A DNA stretch of 64,000 nucleotides from Orientallactaga sibirica. Taxonomy: Eukaryota; Chordata; Mammalia; Rodentia; Dipodidae. The DNA lies in the NCBI GenBank assembly GCA_036365145.1, contig JAEOAD010000005.1, positions 558,001-622,000 on the forward strand, written 5' to 3'. A program made the position numbers and the translations under genes. The notes beneath the pieces are model-generated. The model saw only the letters and a program-made list of their open reading frames with translations, was not told the origin of the DNA and searched no databases. Shown in pieces: positions 1-10,599 of this stretch (within the stretch, counting starts at the first letter, position 1; each line of letters begins with the position of its first letter).

Positions 1-215
1 AAGGCACTTGATTGCAAAGCCTGATGACCCAGGTTCAATTTCCCAGTACCCATGTAAAGCCAGATGCATCAAGTGTCGTCTGCATCTGGAGTTTGTTTGC
101 AGTGGCAAGATGCCTTGGCACACACATTCTCTTTCCTTCTCTCTCTTCTTGCAAGTATATGGCACACCCATTCTCTTTCCTTCTCTCTCTTCTTGCAAAT
201 ATAAATAAAAAATTT
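1..215 (+). repeat. DIP-like SINE (B2 superfamily), cut by window start
   Basis: tRNA-derived SINE whose A box lies outside the window. The B-box region (GGTTCAATTTCCC near 32), the GCCAGATGCA core, the GTTTGTTTGCAGTGGC segment and the CT-rich tail ending in AAATAAAAA all match the other copies in this window. The 3' part carries a 44-bp tandem duplication (116-159 and 160-203). Open frames here are SINE sequence, not genes. Confidence 0.9.
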
Positions 216-599
216 AAAATGATGTATGAGATACACTTTGAAGAAAACTAAAGATCCCTTCAGGTAGCATTGTGTGCTTTCTGTCACAGCATATGCCTAG
301 CACTCTGTACTTAACACTGGTTACAGTAAATTAAATCATTGGATTTGCCATGAGACTCGGGATCCTTTAGGCGAAAATGAGTGAATTTTGTGAAGGAATG
401 TATAATTGCTTCTACCAATGCACCATGATTATAATTATCAATGTGAATTGTGGTCTCTTAATTTAGATTGCATTTAACATCTTCATTATCTTTGTATGCC
501 TCCTGTGATTGATTGCCATCGCTCAGTGTTCTAAAACATGAAGTCTTTTTAAAAATTGCCAACTCCCAAGGTTTCTGAATGATAAACTTTGTCAATTTA
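216..599. other. Anonymous AT-rich sequence
   Basis: No open frame of note, no repeat I recognise and no RNA gene. Confidence 0.6.
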
Positions 600-965
600 T
601 ATGTAAAAAACATGCAAGTAGAAAGGGCAAATATTCACCAAATACAAAGAAAGTTGAGCAAATCAATTATTAAAGTTGAAAGAGAGATGAAATTTAGAAA
701 CAAAAATATAGAAACCTCCAAGTAAAAGTAAAAACTGGTTCTTTGAAAAGTTAAGCAAAATAGAGAAACTTTTGCAAAATCTGTCAAGTGAAAAAGGGGT
801 GGAAATCCAAAAAATATTATAGATAAAAGAAAAACACAAGTACTGGAATAAATTTAAAAACTAACATGATAAAGCCTACAACTATATGCAATTAATTATA
901 AATATAGAAAATTGACATAGAACAAACATAATTTACCACAAATGAAACAGCCCCTAATTATTAAA
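600..965 (+). repeat. Old L1 ORF2 fragment
   Basis: A-rich sequence that follows the order of the mammalian L1 ORF2 segment between endonuclease and reverse transcriptase, including the landmark CTGGTTCTTTGAAAAG near 735-750 followed by an AAAATAGA run. It is full of stops and indels, so it is an ancient dead fragment. The identification rests on the remembered ORF2 pattern. Confidence 0.6.
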
Positions 966-1099
966 GACTTTAAAAAATTTATTCATTTTTTTAAATAAAA
1001 AAGGTTGCACACATAGACCCCTCCCCCCCAATTCTGCTATGCCCACCCTGAGGCTTGATGGGTAAGATAGGGATCTTTTTTTTTCTCTGTGGACTCTAG

Positions 1100-1260
1100 A
1101 TGTCTGTTTATTTTATTTTATTTTATTTATTTTAATTTTACATTCATGTTGGTGGCCTTCGATAGCCTCCTCTCTGTCCTCCCCCCTCCGTAGGGACCCT
1201 CCAGGGGAATGAGGGTCATGCATTATGGGAGTAGCCAAAGTTTGAGTGGCCACAGTGTGT
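1100..1260 (-). repeat. L1 3' UTR fragment, antisense
   Basis: The plus strand reads TTTTACATTCATGTTGGTG, then a 'cctcctctctgtcctccccc' segment and a GGTCATGCATTATGGGAGTAG block. The same series occurs at 27450-27560 and, inverted, at 7480-7580. This is the 3' UTR of the local rodent L1. The sequence from about 1260 to 1440 no longer matches the other copies and is unassigned. Confidence 0.7.
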
Positions 1261-1470
1261 GTTGCCATGTCCCTGGAACTGGTTTTCAGGCTAGCCGTGA
1301 GAGCAATATTTATGTCCCTACTTCTCCCAGAGGATTCTGCTCTCTCTTCTTTGTGTATTGATGTGTCATTGTTCTCTCTGTATTCTCCTCCATGCAGTAT
1401 GAACAGGGTCTTTTTATTGAAGACATTTAAATAGATCTTCTGAATTTCCCCTCAAATCCTCATCCCTATG

Positions 1471-1517
1471 CAAACAAACAAACAAACAAACAAACAAACA
1501 AACAAACAAACAAACAA
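1471..1517 (+). repeat. (CAAA)n microsatellite
   Basis: About eleven perfect CAAA units ending in CAATAA. It may be the expanded tail of a degraded retroposon. The sequence before it (1435-1470) is not recognised. Confidence 0.95.
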
Positions 1518-3835
1518 TAAGTGGATACTGAAGAAGGTTGGATACCGAGGCTTATTAAATGAATTAAGTTGAATGTTATTATTTGGAACAGACCTCCATT
1601 TTAAGAGGGCATATCCCTACAGGCCAGCACGGGATGAATGCTTCCTCAGCTCCACTGGCTGCTGCTGGCTCTCCACAAGGAGCTGCACTCCAGGCTGGAC
1701 TCCAGAGTCTACGGGAGTGAGTGAGAGAGAAATGTAATCATGCAAGGAGATGTGCATAATTGGCTTTGACTCCTTCTTCCTGGCCTCTGTTTTAGTTTAT
1801 TGGTGATATTTATATATGTACGTGATCTATTTGGCCATAGTGCCTTCCTATTAGAGTCTTTTGTTTCCCTGCCTCCTTCTCTTGAACTCCTTATTCCCAA
1901 ATCATTTGATTCGTTGGTCCTGTTCTGTGATGAAACCATGTTTGTGGTAGTAGAAATATGCATTCTGAATGAAGTTGTTGCAGGAACTAGTGTAGTTTGG
2001 CAGGCACGAACTGGTAAGTGAATCTGCACTGTAACCCTGTGGCTTGCCACTCCAGTGGAATTGAAATTTTATTTGGGACAGGCGCTATATGTGGGGTGGT
2101 ATAGTAAGAGTGGCCGATCTGCTGCTAAGAGGACTAACATCCCAAGTACACCACTCCCCCCCTTGATTCCTTTTTAACTAGGCCTTCAGCCCACCGTTTG
2201 GAGCCTCTCTGCAGTATCTATTATCTATCAGGTGTCAGTCTAGGACCTGCATAGGCCTTAGTGGCAAAGGGGTTTGATTCTTCTGCTTTGCAATATTCAG
2301 TAAATTTCAACCCTTTCAATTTCAGTCTTACTCTGGTTCACAAATACTTGAGATTCTGTGCCATCACCAGAGGATCTCTTGCGGCATGCTTGAGAGGTGC
2401 CATCTTGCTTGTTTGTCATCATCTGTGGGAGGGCTGAGACACGTTTAAAGGCATTTAAGCATCAATGGATAGTGAATCACATGACACTAGAATGAAAAAG
2501 GACATCACATGTGTTAGTTGACTGAACGGACAATTTATACCAAATTCACAATAAATAAGAGAAAATGCTAGCAAAATAAGCTGGAAAGAATTTGACAATT
2601 CTTTTAGTTGCAAACGGAAAGAATGACTTTTAAGGAAACATTGCCCCAGTTTGGCTTTTGGCACGTCTTCCATATTCAAATGGCCCATTCTTGAAATAAC
2701 TAGCTTTGAGAGCAGATGGCATGCTCTCAGGTTCATGATGGTGCTGAGGGACACACACACCTGCTCTGCCTGAGCTGAGCAGCAAAGGAGAAAAATAAAG
2801 GTATACACCCCCTGCCAGCTAAGGAGAGCAAGCAGGAAAACAAGCAAGGAGCTGCCAGTGGGTTCTGTCTGCAAGGCATGGGCAGCACAAGAGTAATAAA
2901 CACTGGTTCAGAAGTCTGGAAAGGATGTACTTTGTCTGAAGATAGGCTAAGCTTTAGGTGGGCAAAATAGAATCGACCCATGTGCTTTTGCTTGCTCTGC
3001 TAGAACTCCTCTTGACCTGGAGATGCTGAGTATTTACACCATAGTTACAAGGCACACTCCAATGTGTGAGGAGAGCCATGTCAATGTTTAGAGTTTCACA
3101 CAATTATCTACTTGCATAATGATGACCTGCCTCACAGCAGCCATCCACCCATTCCATCATTTCTCAGCGTTCAGTCTTCCTAAGCCCTTGAGGACAGACG
3201 GCACATTTTATGTAGAAGACATCTGTAACTCCAGGAACAGCTTTTAGGGAGTCATTGCTTGAACTGTTTGTGCTTTCTACTAACATTTCTCTTGAGTTGG
3301 ATTCATGGCAGCCAGGTGACTTTCTGTCTAGAATGTGGAAAAAATTAAAACACATTTTATAATTAGATCTATATTTGCTCTTATGACATAGTGATGGAAT
3401 GGAATGAAACACTAACTGTCAATCCTCAGATGATGATGAAGCTTTCCAGCTTCAGGTCTCAGTCATCCTTTCTTCATGGAACATAACTAATAATCAACAG
3501 TAACTATGCCAGTTCTCAAGAATGTCTACATTTCATTGCATTGCTTCCCAGTTCATTCAATTAAAACTATTTTGAGGTTCAAGTCTAAGGAATTTCTTCC
3601 AATCCAGGTTAAGGACTCTGTCTCCCCAAGCCTTTAAAAATAAACTTGGACTTAGAATTGATGCAGATGGGGGATGAGTGGCTTCTGCCATGAAACACAG
3701 GTTCAAAATTCAGCTGAACCCCATGACTACAGGACCTTGCATGAACGTATTGACTTCTCTGAGCTCATGTCATGTGAAACTTTTTCCATGAGGAGATGTA
3801 AACACATGTCTATTTGCCCCATCTAGGGCACATAT
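1518..3835. other. Anonymous sequence, no gene seen
   Basis: Mixed-composition sequence with open frames on both strands (the longest 139 codons, at 2455-2874 minus). They show no recognisable domain, are not phased with each other and lack any supporting context. There is a run of eight C near 2155-2162. Older degraded repeats could be present but I cannot identify them. Confidence 0.55.
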
Positions 3836-4400
3836 GACAGACCAGAGCATGACTGAACCCAAACCAGTTTTGGTGAATGAATGAATTTATTGGGGTTACT
3901 CACAGAGCATGGCAGGGGCTGCTTATAGGAGCCTTGGGTCAAAGTTGCTGCATCCCTGAAATGACTTCTCATGAAGGCTGCATCTCTGGAGCACACTACA
4001 TGACTTACAAGTAGCTTAGCTGGTCAGCAGTCTCTCCCCTCTCACTTGTTTACCCTTTATACAACCTTCTGGGGTCTTTTCCCAGATTTGTTGACCTCTT
4101 GAGTCTCCCTCCTCCCCTCAGGATGGAGGGAAGGTTTCAATTCAGGGAACATTGAGACACAACATTGGTCAGAGTCTTCCCTCAACAGTTTTTACCACTT
4201 CTCTCAACTTGAAGTGGCCCCATGCCCTTTTAATTTACATTTTCCCGCACTTGATATCCTGAGTCTTCCAAGTACCCTCCTCCTCTCAGGAGGGAATATT
4301 TCAATTTCAAGCAACTTGCTATGCAACCGCTCAGCTTCCTGTTTCTAAAATGACTCCAATGACGCTTGCCTCCGCTGATTGTCAGAAGGGGGTAAGTGTG
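3836..4400 (-). mobile_element. Possible old LTR, minus orientation
   Basis: Read on the minus strand this block ends with an AATAAA signal (plus-strand TTTATTGGGG at about 3888) followed by a short U5-like stretch, and the body is richer in GC than its flanks. The layout resembles a rodent ERV/MaLR-type LTR, but I found no TG...CA ends or target-site duplication, so family and limits are unsure. Confidence 0.35.
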
Positions 4401-4904
4401 CTTACATGCTTAGCAGAGCACTAGGAGCGTTGTACATCTTTAAAAAACTGAAGTTAAAAGGAAATCAGGAATTTTTATATGCCTTTTTCTTCATTTATAT
4501 ATTTTGAAGAGGAGGGGGATGGAAAGATATACAAAAAGAGAAGTATCAAAGCACAGTGCACTGACATTATAGGTCTTCTAAAGTGTATAGATACTATTAT
4601 AATGCCTTTTCTCACGACACACAGACTTAATCTAATGCACCTATCTTATGTATTGTCTCGAAAGAAGGCACTGTATAATACCCCTATCATGTCCCCAGGA
4701 GTCCAACTGGCTCCATTGTATTTAACTTGGACATGTGAATAGACACATTATGTCTCAAGGATGTAGTCATTTCTTTAACAAGTTCAAAGGAATTAAGGTC
4801 AGTGGCCTCCATTCTCTAGTGTAAGGTCTAGCAGATTGCCACATTTCTCTTCCTTCCTTATTCACTTAAAACAGGCCTTGCTCCAAACAGTATTTATCCT
4901 GTAT
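4401..4904. other. Anonymous sequence
   Basis: No gene or clear repeat. The frame at 4479-4742 has no recognisable motif. Confidence 0.5.
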
Positions 4905-5190
4905 GCACTCCTGTCCCATTACTCTATGGTTTCAGCTGGAGCCCTGGTGAGGTGCGATGGATGGGCTGATTCTCTCTTCAGTTTCTGAGTCCATCTGAAA
5001 AGAGAAGCAGATTCTCCAATGGAGAATGAAGTCAACACTGGATAAAAGAGATAATCATTATTATTTTAGAGAGAATTTAGTAGGTGTAGGCTCTCTTGTA
5101 GCCCAAGATTGGTGGGAGCTGGATATTGGAGAGCAGACTCATTTTGAGAACATAGACTCTATCTCATTGCTTCTACTCTTTCAAGTTGGT
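4905..5190 (-). repeat. L1 3' UTR fragment, antisense
   Basis: Contains the blocks CTCTATGGTTTCAGCTGG, CCCTGGTGAGGTGCGATGG and the segment around 5025-5140. These match, in inverse orientation, the L1 copy at 6908-7645. The local frame 5026-5223 is the antisense reading of this L1 segment, not a host gene. Confidence 0.8.
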
Positions 5191-5213
5191 AAGTATTGTC
5201 CAGAGAAGAATGA

Positions 5214-5290
5214 AAAGAGGTAGGAAGAAAGAAAGGAAGGAAAGAAGAAAGGAAGAAAGAAGAAAAGAGAATAGAAGAGAAGAGAAAGGT
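5214..5290 (+). repeat. Polypurine tract (GAAA/GGAA)
   Basis: About 75 bases that are almost all A or G on the plus strand, starting at the edge of the antisense L1 fragment. Low complexity. Such tracts can adopt triplex (H-DNA) structure, but that is general knowledge and not shown here. Confidence 0.9.
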
Positions 5291-6130
5291 AGGTTATGTT
5301 TGGGAACAGAGAATTAGAATCTTCTTAACTCTACTAAATGCACTGTCCTTTCTTTAACAGTTATCACAGACTGTGCAGGCTTACTGTTGACATGGTATGC
5401 TTTTCTTATAAACTTCGTCGTATATGTCAGCCTAAACATTTCTGTCTTTTCATGTAATGTAATTATTAATTTTCTTTAATTGTTCGGTTTCCTCAGAGCT
5501 ATCCCTATGTTAATTCATGCTCATTAATCCCCACACTGTCCCAGGAATATCAGGAAAAGGAAGATGATCATAATATACAAAGTGTGTGTTCTACCTGCCC
5601 TCCAAACCACCTACTTGGAAACCCACACGAAGTTTGCCTCCATGTTCTATGCCCACCTGAGAGCACATATGGCTTCAGTACTCTTGGTTTGGTCATCCAT
5701 TGCCAGATCCTTTCTCATATTTTAGGTTTACTTTCTGAATGCATGAACTGGCTTTAGTGCATATTCCCTCTCAGTTCTTCCTTTGCTACTTTCATCCTTC
5801 CAAGGAGAACACCCTTCTGGGCTCCTTGAGTCCCATGACAAGAGTTGGTCTTTCCCATGAGGATGAGATTAGATATAAAAAGCCATCAAAACCTTGTCAG
5901 TCGAGGGTAGATTGTTAAAGGGATTTCTTTAAATGATGTTTATTTAAAATAATGATTTTAGGGGGAATTTACTTTACCATTACTTCAGGGAAAAGCAAGT
6001 GACATTTGGTTTTCTATGTCCCCTTTAAAATCTGCAAGCTGATTTGACTAATGCCTGATAATGAGCACAACATAATGGCCCCCAAGCTATGGGAGATTAT
6101 TATGTGTGATTTTATAGTCGAAGACAATTT
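5291..6130. other. Anonymous sequence
   Basis: No recognisable repeat or gene. The stretch 5930-6125 is AT-rich with several TTTAAA/TAAT motifs and could be noncoding conserved sequence, but nothing in one genome proves this. Confidence 0.5.
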
Positions 6131-6136
6131 CTTGTA

Positions 6137-6335
6137 ATTCTTTTTATTTATTTATTTTTATTTATTATGGACATACATAGTATGGATACATCAATGAGTA
6201 TTGGTACCATCCTTCCTCTCATCCCTGCCCCCATTCTAGTGGGGCCCCTCCTCAGTGAGGTTGCAAGTATTCCCCATGGGGTTGTGGGTTGTATCTGGTG
6301 GCAGCAGCAGTCAGTTGTCTATTTCCTGGGAAACT
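6137..6335 (-). repeat. L1 3' UTR fragment, antisense
   Basis: Starts with an oligo-T/TTTATT run (the reversed A tail), followed by GTATGGATACATCA and a block ending GCAGCAGCAGTCAGTTGTC. The same order occurs at 52040-52220, which lets the two copies be aligned by eye. Confidence 0.75.
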
Positions 6336-6491
6336 CACACTTTTGTGACATACAATTTGTGGAATAAGTAGTCAAAATTGACCAGGCTCTAAAAGGGTGG
6401 TCTTCATCTGGATTTGCTGGTGGCTGGTTGAAAAAGGAGCTCTTATCTCCAGCAGTGGGAGGAATAGAAGTGCCGCTAGTCAAAGCTTCAT

Positions 6492-6573
6492 CAGTGACTA
6501 GAGGCACTGACAAGCCCATTCTCTCTTTCTATCTGCCTCTCTCTCTAGCTCTCAAATAAATAAATGAATAAAA
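6492..6573 (+). repeat. 3' part of a DIP-like SINE
   Basis: Matches only the last third of the DIP consensus: an AGTGACTAGAGGC segment, CCCATTCTCTCTTTC, the CT-rich tail, then AAATAAATAAATGAATAAA. The sequence upstream (6336-6491) does not match the SINE 5' half, so this is a 5'-truncated or chimeric copy. Confidence 0.75.
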
Positions 6574-6907
6574 CATTTAAAACATAAAACAATACCGTGA
6601 AAAATATTTGGCTGGTTCATCATTCTTGAGGAGCTAAAAGTAATTACTTTTCTTCTCTCCAGATTCACTGTTAATAATCAGGATCTTTGATTACTTGAAA
6701 TATAATTTTTTTATTGTGCCTACTCTTCTTATGGGCTATCAATTCTTTTCTACCTTTGTATTCATTTCATTTAAATTTAATTCCGATTATAAAATTTCCC
6801 TTATTTTCAATGATTATGTAATCTGGTTTTAATAAGATACTCTGTATAAGCCCATCATTAGAGTAAAATTTTAATTTACCACAAATGTAACTTAAAAATT
6901 CTCTGTA

Positions 6908-7645
6908 ACTGTGGCACACAGCCATGGTGGGTAACCAACTACTCTTAATTTGGCTAACAGATCCACTCAGTGGAATGGAACCCATAGCTGGAATGGGGAA
7001 ACAAGACAGAACCATATCCAAAAACAAGCCTGCTCTCCAATATCAAGCTCCCACCAGTCGTGGGCTACAAGAGGGCCTACACCTATGAAATTCTCTCTAA
7101 AATAATTATGGTTATCCCATTTATCCAGTGCTGACTTCTCTCTCCGTTGGAGGATTTGCTTCTCTTTTTTCAGATGGACACAGAACCTGAGGAGAGAATC
7201 AGCCCATCGCACCTCACCAGGGCCCCAGCTGAAACCATAGAGTAATGGGGGAAATGAGCAAGAGTGCAGCTTTCTTTGTGAACCTGGTACCAACACAAAG
7301 GTGAAGGAGATAGACTCAGAGAACACTCAACTCCTAATAAACCAGGAATCCAGAGACACAGAGACCCCCAAGACCCCATCACTGATGTAGACCTAAAACG
7401 ATCCCAATAATATTCAGGGAAATTCACAGAAGAGGGGCAGAAAGATTGTTAGAGCCACAAGTTGGGACATTATGCACAGAGACATTGCCTGTTCCTCATA
7501 ACTGATGGTTACCCCCACAATGCACGACCCACATTCTCCAAAGAGGGGAGGGCAGGGAGGAGGCTAACAATAGTACCGACATGACTGTATACACACTATC
7601 TACATCACTAATAAAAAACCAGTAAAGCATTATTTAGAAGCTCTA
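6908..7645 (+). mobile_element. 5'-truncated L1 insertion (3' UTR) with 14-bp TSD
   Basis: Flanked by perfect AAAAATTCTCTGTA duplications at 6894-6907 and 7646-7659, the mark of target-primed insertion. The insert is 738 bp and contains the L1 3' UTR in sense orientation, ending in an A-rich segment (TAATAAAAAACC near 7609). Large minus-strand frames across it (6967-7326 and 7170-7427) are antisense readings that recur in other copies. It has no ORF1 or ORF2 and cannot move itself. It is the best-delimited L1 in the window and a useful reference for the fragments at 4905, 6137, 27434 and 52040. Confidence 0.85.
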
Positions 7646-7659
7646 AAAAATTCTCTGTA

Positions 7660-8340
7660 GGATAGTTTAGTATTATATAATGGGGTACAATATACATGCA
7701 GTAGCAGATTTACATTATAAATATTTTAAATGCTAAAAACGGAGAGATAAATATATGATTAATATGATTGTCACTATTACTTCAAGTTCTCCAAACTGTT
7801 AGCCTATGCAGAAACGTTTTAAAATTAAGTTTGCTACTTTCTAGATTATTTATATTTATTCTTTATTTTTATCTCTCTCCGTGTGTTGTGTGTGTGTGTG
7901 TACATTTGTGTATTTTTTGAGTAAGACAAAGGGTACTTACTGAGAAAAAGATGGAAAGCACCCAAGTATCAGGGCAAACTGCTTAGGATTCTGGCTGGCA
8001 TCCACTGAAGGGAACGAAAGGGAGGAACAGGAAAGTTAGGCTTTCTGAGTTAGAGCTCAGAGGAACAAGCAGGCTCCCTAGTGAGAATCTGAGAACAATT
8101 GTGCATTCCATATACACCTGGCATTTTGTGTGTCTACTGGTGGTCAAACGTTAGCCCTCATGCTTACCCAAGTCTTTTACCCACTGATCTATCTCCCCAG
8201 AACCCCACTCTCTTAATATTTCTTATGCTTATATAATCCTAAATGAATTTCAGTATCTCCTTTTCATTTTGTTTTATTTGAAGATTATCTTATTTTCAAC
8301 TGACTTTTTTATTGACAAATAAAAGTTCCATATAGTTATG
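7660..8340. other. Anonymous AT-rich sequence with short TG run and ID/B4-like end
   Basis: Holds a short (TG)n at about 7881-7902. Near 8150-8205 it ends with a CCACTGATCTATCTCCCCAG motif like the reversed 5' end of ID/B4 SINEs. The intervening sequence is unassigned. Confidence 0.45.
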
Positions 8341-8344
8341 ATAC

Positions 8345-8440
8345 AAAACAGATTTATAATATAATTATAATATAATATATAATATACATATATTTTATTA
8401 TATATTATATAAATTATAATATAATATACATTATAGAATG
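8345..8440. repeat. AT-rich self-complementary tract
   Basis: About 95 bases of nearly pure A/T built from TATAAT, ATTATA and TATATTATATAA words that can pair within the tract. Low complexity; not a promoter call. Confidence 0.85.
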
Positions 8441-9208
8441 GATAAATCAAGCTAATTAACAGATGCATTACCTAGTACACTTACTTTCTTTTTAGTTCAT
8501 GGCACATTAAATGTTTGGCTTCTGACAGCAGCTACCCAAATCTTCAATGTAATACATTTTTGCATAAAAGAATAAAATCCTATTTCTTTGTCAGAGGAAA
8601 GAGAAAAGTAATCTTACAATTTAGGAAAATTCTTGTGTATCTCTAACAAGTTAGAAGAAGAGAGATGAAGGCAAATTTAGTAAATTGTAGCCTTTTTGTA
8701 CCAAAGCAGATTGTCATATTTGATTGGAGTTCAGTCAAAATGGGAAAAATTCACACAAATTTAAACATAGTTGATTTATAACACTTAATTAAAGTGAAAT
8801 TGAGGAAATGAATATGGCTTTTCTTAGGTACCAAGTTTATGCTAATGTGTTGCAGTTTTGGAGACAGTTGGATATCTGACTGCATGTGCTTCAAGCCATA
8901 TAATTTCAATATTGTTTTTACTTATATTACTTATTATCTCTTTCAATATATCATGGTTACAAGCTAAGTAACATGATGAAACCAGTAAACATTATTTATT
9001 TATCTAACAGGTGTACAAAGTGAGCATCACTTATACATATAATAGCTAAAATCTTGTGATAGTGGCAAATAAAGTTGTGTCTACTTCTAAGAACTTTTTG
9101 AAAGTGAAATGATTCCTCTAAGGACAAATGTTCTGGTTGTAGCTCTCCCCATAGGGTAACTTTGATTTAAATGATCAATCTTTATTTGTTCTGCTTACAT
9201 GGAATAAA
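8441..9208. other. Anonymous AT-rich sequence
   Basis: No gene, RNA or recognisable repeat. Confidence 0.55.
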
Positions 9209-9220
9209 AATAAAAATATA

Positions 9221-9511
9221 GGGCTGGAGAGATGACTTAGCGGTTAAGGCGCCTGCCTCCTAAGCCTAAGAACGCTGGTTCCAATCTCCAGCGGTTCCAG
9301 TCTCCAGGTCCCACGTTTAGCCAGATGCAAAGTGACGCAAGGGCGCAATGCCGCACTTGCCCACAAGGGGGCGCACGCATCTGGATTTCGTTCACCCCAG
9401 CCGAGAGACTGCTGGCGCGCCCATTCTCTATCTGTCTCCCTCTACCCTCTCTGTCTGTCTCTCTCTCTGTGTCTCTCTCTAAAAATAAAAAATAAAAAAT
9501 AAAAAAATTAA
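9221..9511 (+). repeat. DIP-like SINE, duplicated-B-box subfamily
   Basis: Begins GGGCTGGAGAGATGACTTAG (A box) and ends in CT-rich then AAATAAA sequence. Short AT-rich flanks (ATAAAAATATA at about 9210-9220 and 9512-9522) look like a target-site duplication. Unlike the ordinary copies, the B-box region is present twice as 16-bp units (9277-9292 and 9293-9308), each starting GGTTCCA. The segment after it (GGGCGCAATGCCGCACTTGC) also differs from standard DIP. The copy at 51675-51951 shares all these features, so the two belong to one subfamily. Confidence 0.9.
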
Positions 9512-9522
9512 ATAAAAATATA

Positions 9523-10089
9523 TAGATTGAAACCCTTTTATGTCATTTTCTTTATGTTTTGTGCTAACTCAACTTTCTTTCTGCTAATTAAAACATCTAA
9601 GCTGGCTATAGTAAAAGTCACTCATGGTCATTCATAGGAATTAGGAAGCTTGCCCATGGTGAAACTTATCGCCCATTTATTTTTCTCCTTTTTCCCCCTG
9701 GTGTGGCAGGAATAGAAATGTTTCTGACTGCAAGGAATAATATTAATATAGCATTCACTAGACTGGGTTCTTCTTTTTCATGGGAATAAAGAAAAATAGA
9801 TCAATCAGAATCCCTGTCTTTGTAGGACACAAATCTACAGAAGTACTATAAACAGTAAGTCTCTGTGAAGTATATGTTTTATGTATCCCAGTGTTTCAGA
9901 TCATGACTTTGTGTCTGACAGCCCTTCTCTTGTGAAAGTCTGGGAGTTCTGCACAGAACAGCAATAAATATACTCAAAGTAAGAAAGATAAAGGTATCAT
10001 AGAAGTGAAAAAATAGACTCTTAGGTTATTTGATAATCCAATTAATGAAAAGAAACACTATAGATAATAGTTAAATTTCTTGCCAGTTT
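9523..10089. other. Anonymous AT-rich sequence
   Basis: Nothing recognisable. Confidence 0.5.
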
Positions 10090-10113
10090 GATTTAATTTG
10101 ACAGAGAAAGAGG

Positions 10114-10145
<32 letters not shown>

Positions 10146-10295
10146 ATTGGTGTGCCCGGGCCTCTAGCCACTGCAAATGAACTCTAGATGTGTGGTCCCC
10201 CCTTGTGCATCTGGCAACGTGGGTTTGGGGAATCGAAACTGGGTCCTTTGGCTTTGCAGGCATAAGCCTTAACTGCTAAGCCATCCTTCCAGCCC
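10090..10295 (-). repeat. DIP-like SINE
   Basis: Reverse-strand copy: reversed A-rich tail, then a (GA)n run at about 10107-10145, the CACTGCAAATGAACTC core, CTTTGGCTTTGCAGGC, and the A-box end AAGCCATCCTTCCAGCCC at 10278-10295. Confidence 0.9.
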
Positions 10296-10599
10296 AGACA
10301 ATAAAATTTAACAACAATATAATTATAACATTTTAATGAACTGGTAAATGTATGTTGTTAATGTAAGGAATATTTAAAATTAACATATCTAAGAAAACCT
10401 GAAATATAAATTCCCTAAAATATTACATATTTGGTAGATATTTTTCTAGAATTGACAATTCTAAAAGTATGCATGAAATTAGAAACAATTTGTCATGCTT
10501 GAAGTTTTCTAAAATTATTAGTAATAAACAAAGCTCAATCAACTATGCTATATGTAGATAATAATATAATAAAATTGTTGTCCTAGAGAATATGAGCAA

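Noticed and set aside
1471..1517. Regular short repeats as a possible CRISPR array
   Set aside because: A (CAAA)n microsatellite without spacers, in a mammalian genome.
2455..2874. 139-codon minus-strand frame with hydrophobic stretches
   Set aside because: No family, no paired exon or splice context, and AT-rich flanks; chance frame is the simpler explanation.
8345..8440. TATA-rich stretch as a promoter
   Set aside because: Low-complexity AT tract with no initiator, CpG island or downstream gene.
9221..9310. tRNA-like sequence with A and B boxes
   Set aside because: It is the tRNA-derived head of a SINE; no cloverleaf with a proper anticodon arm and acceptor stem is needed to explain it.
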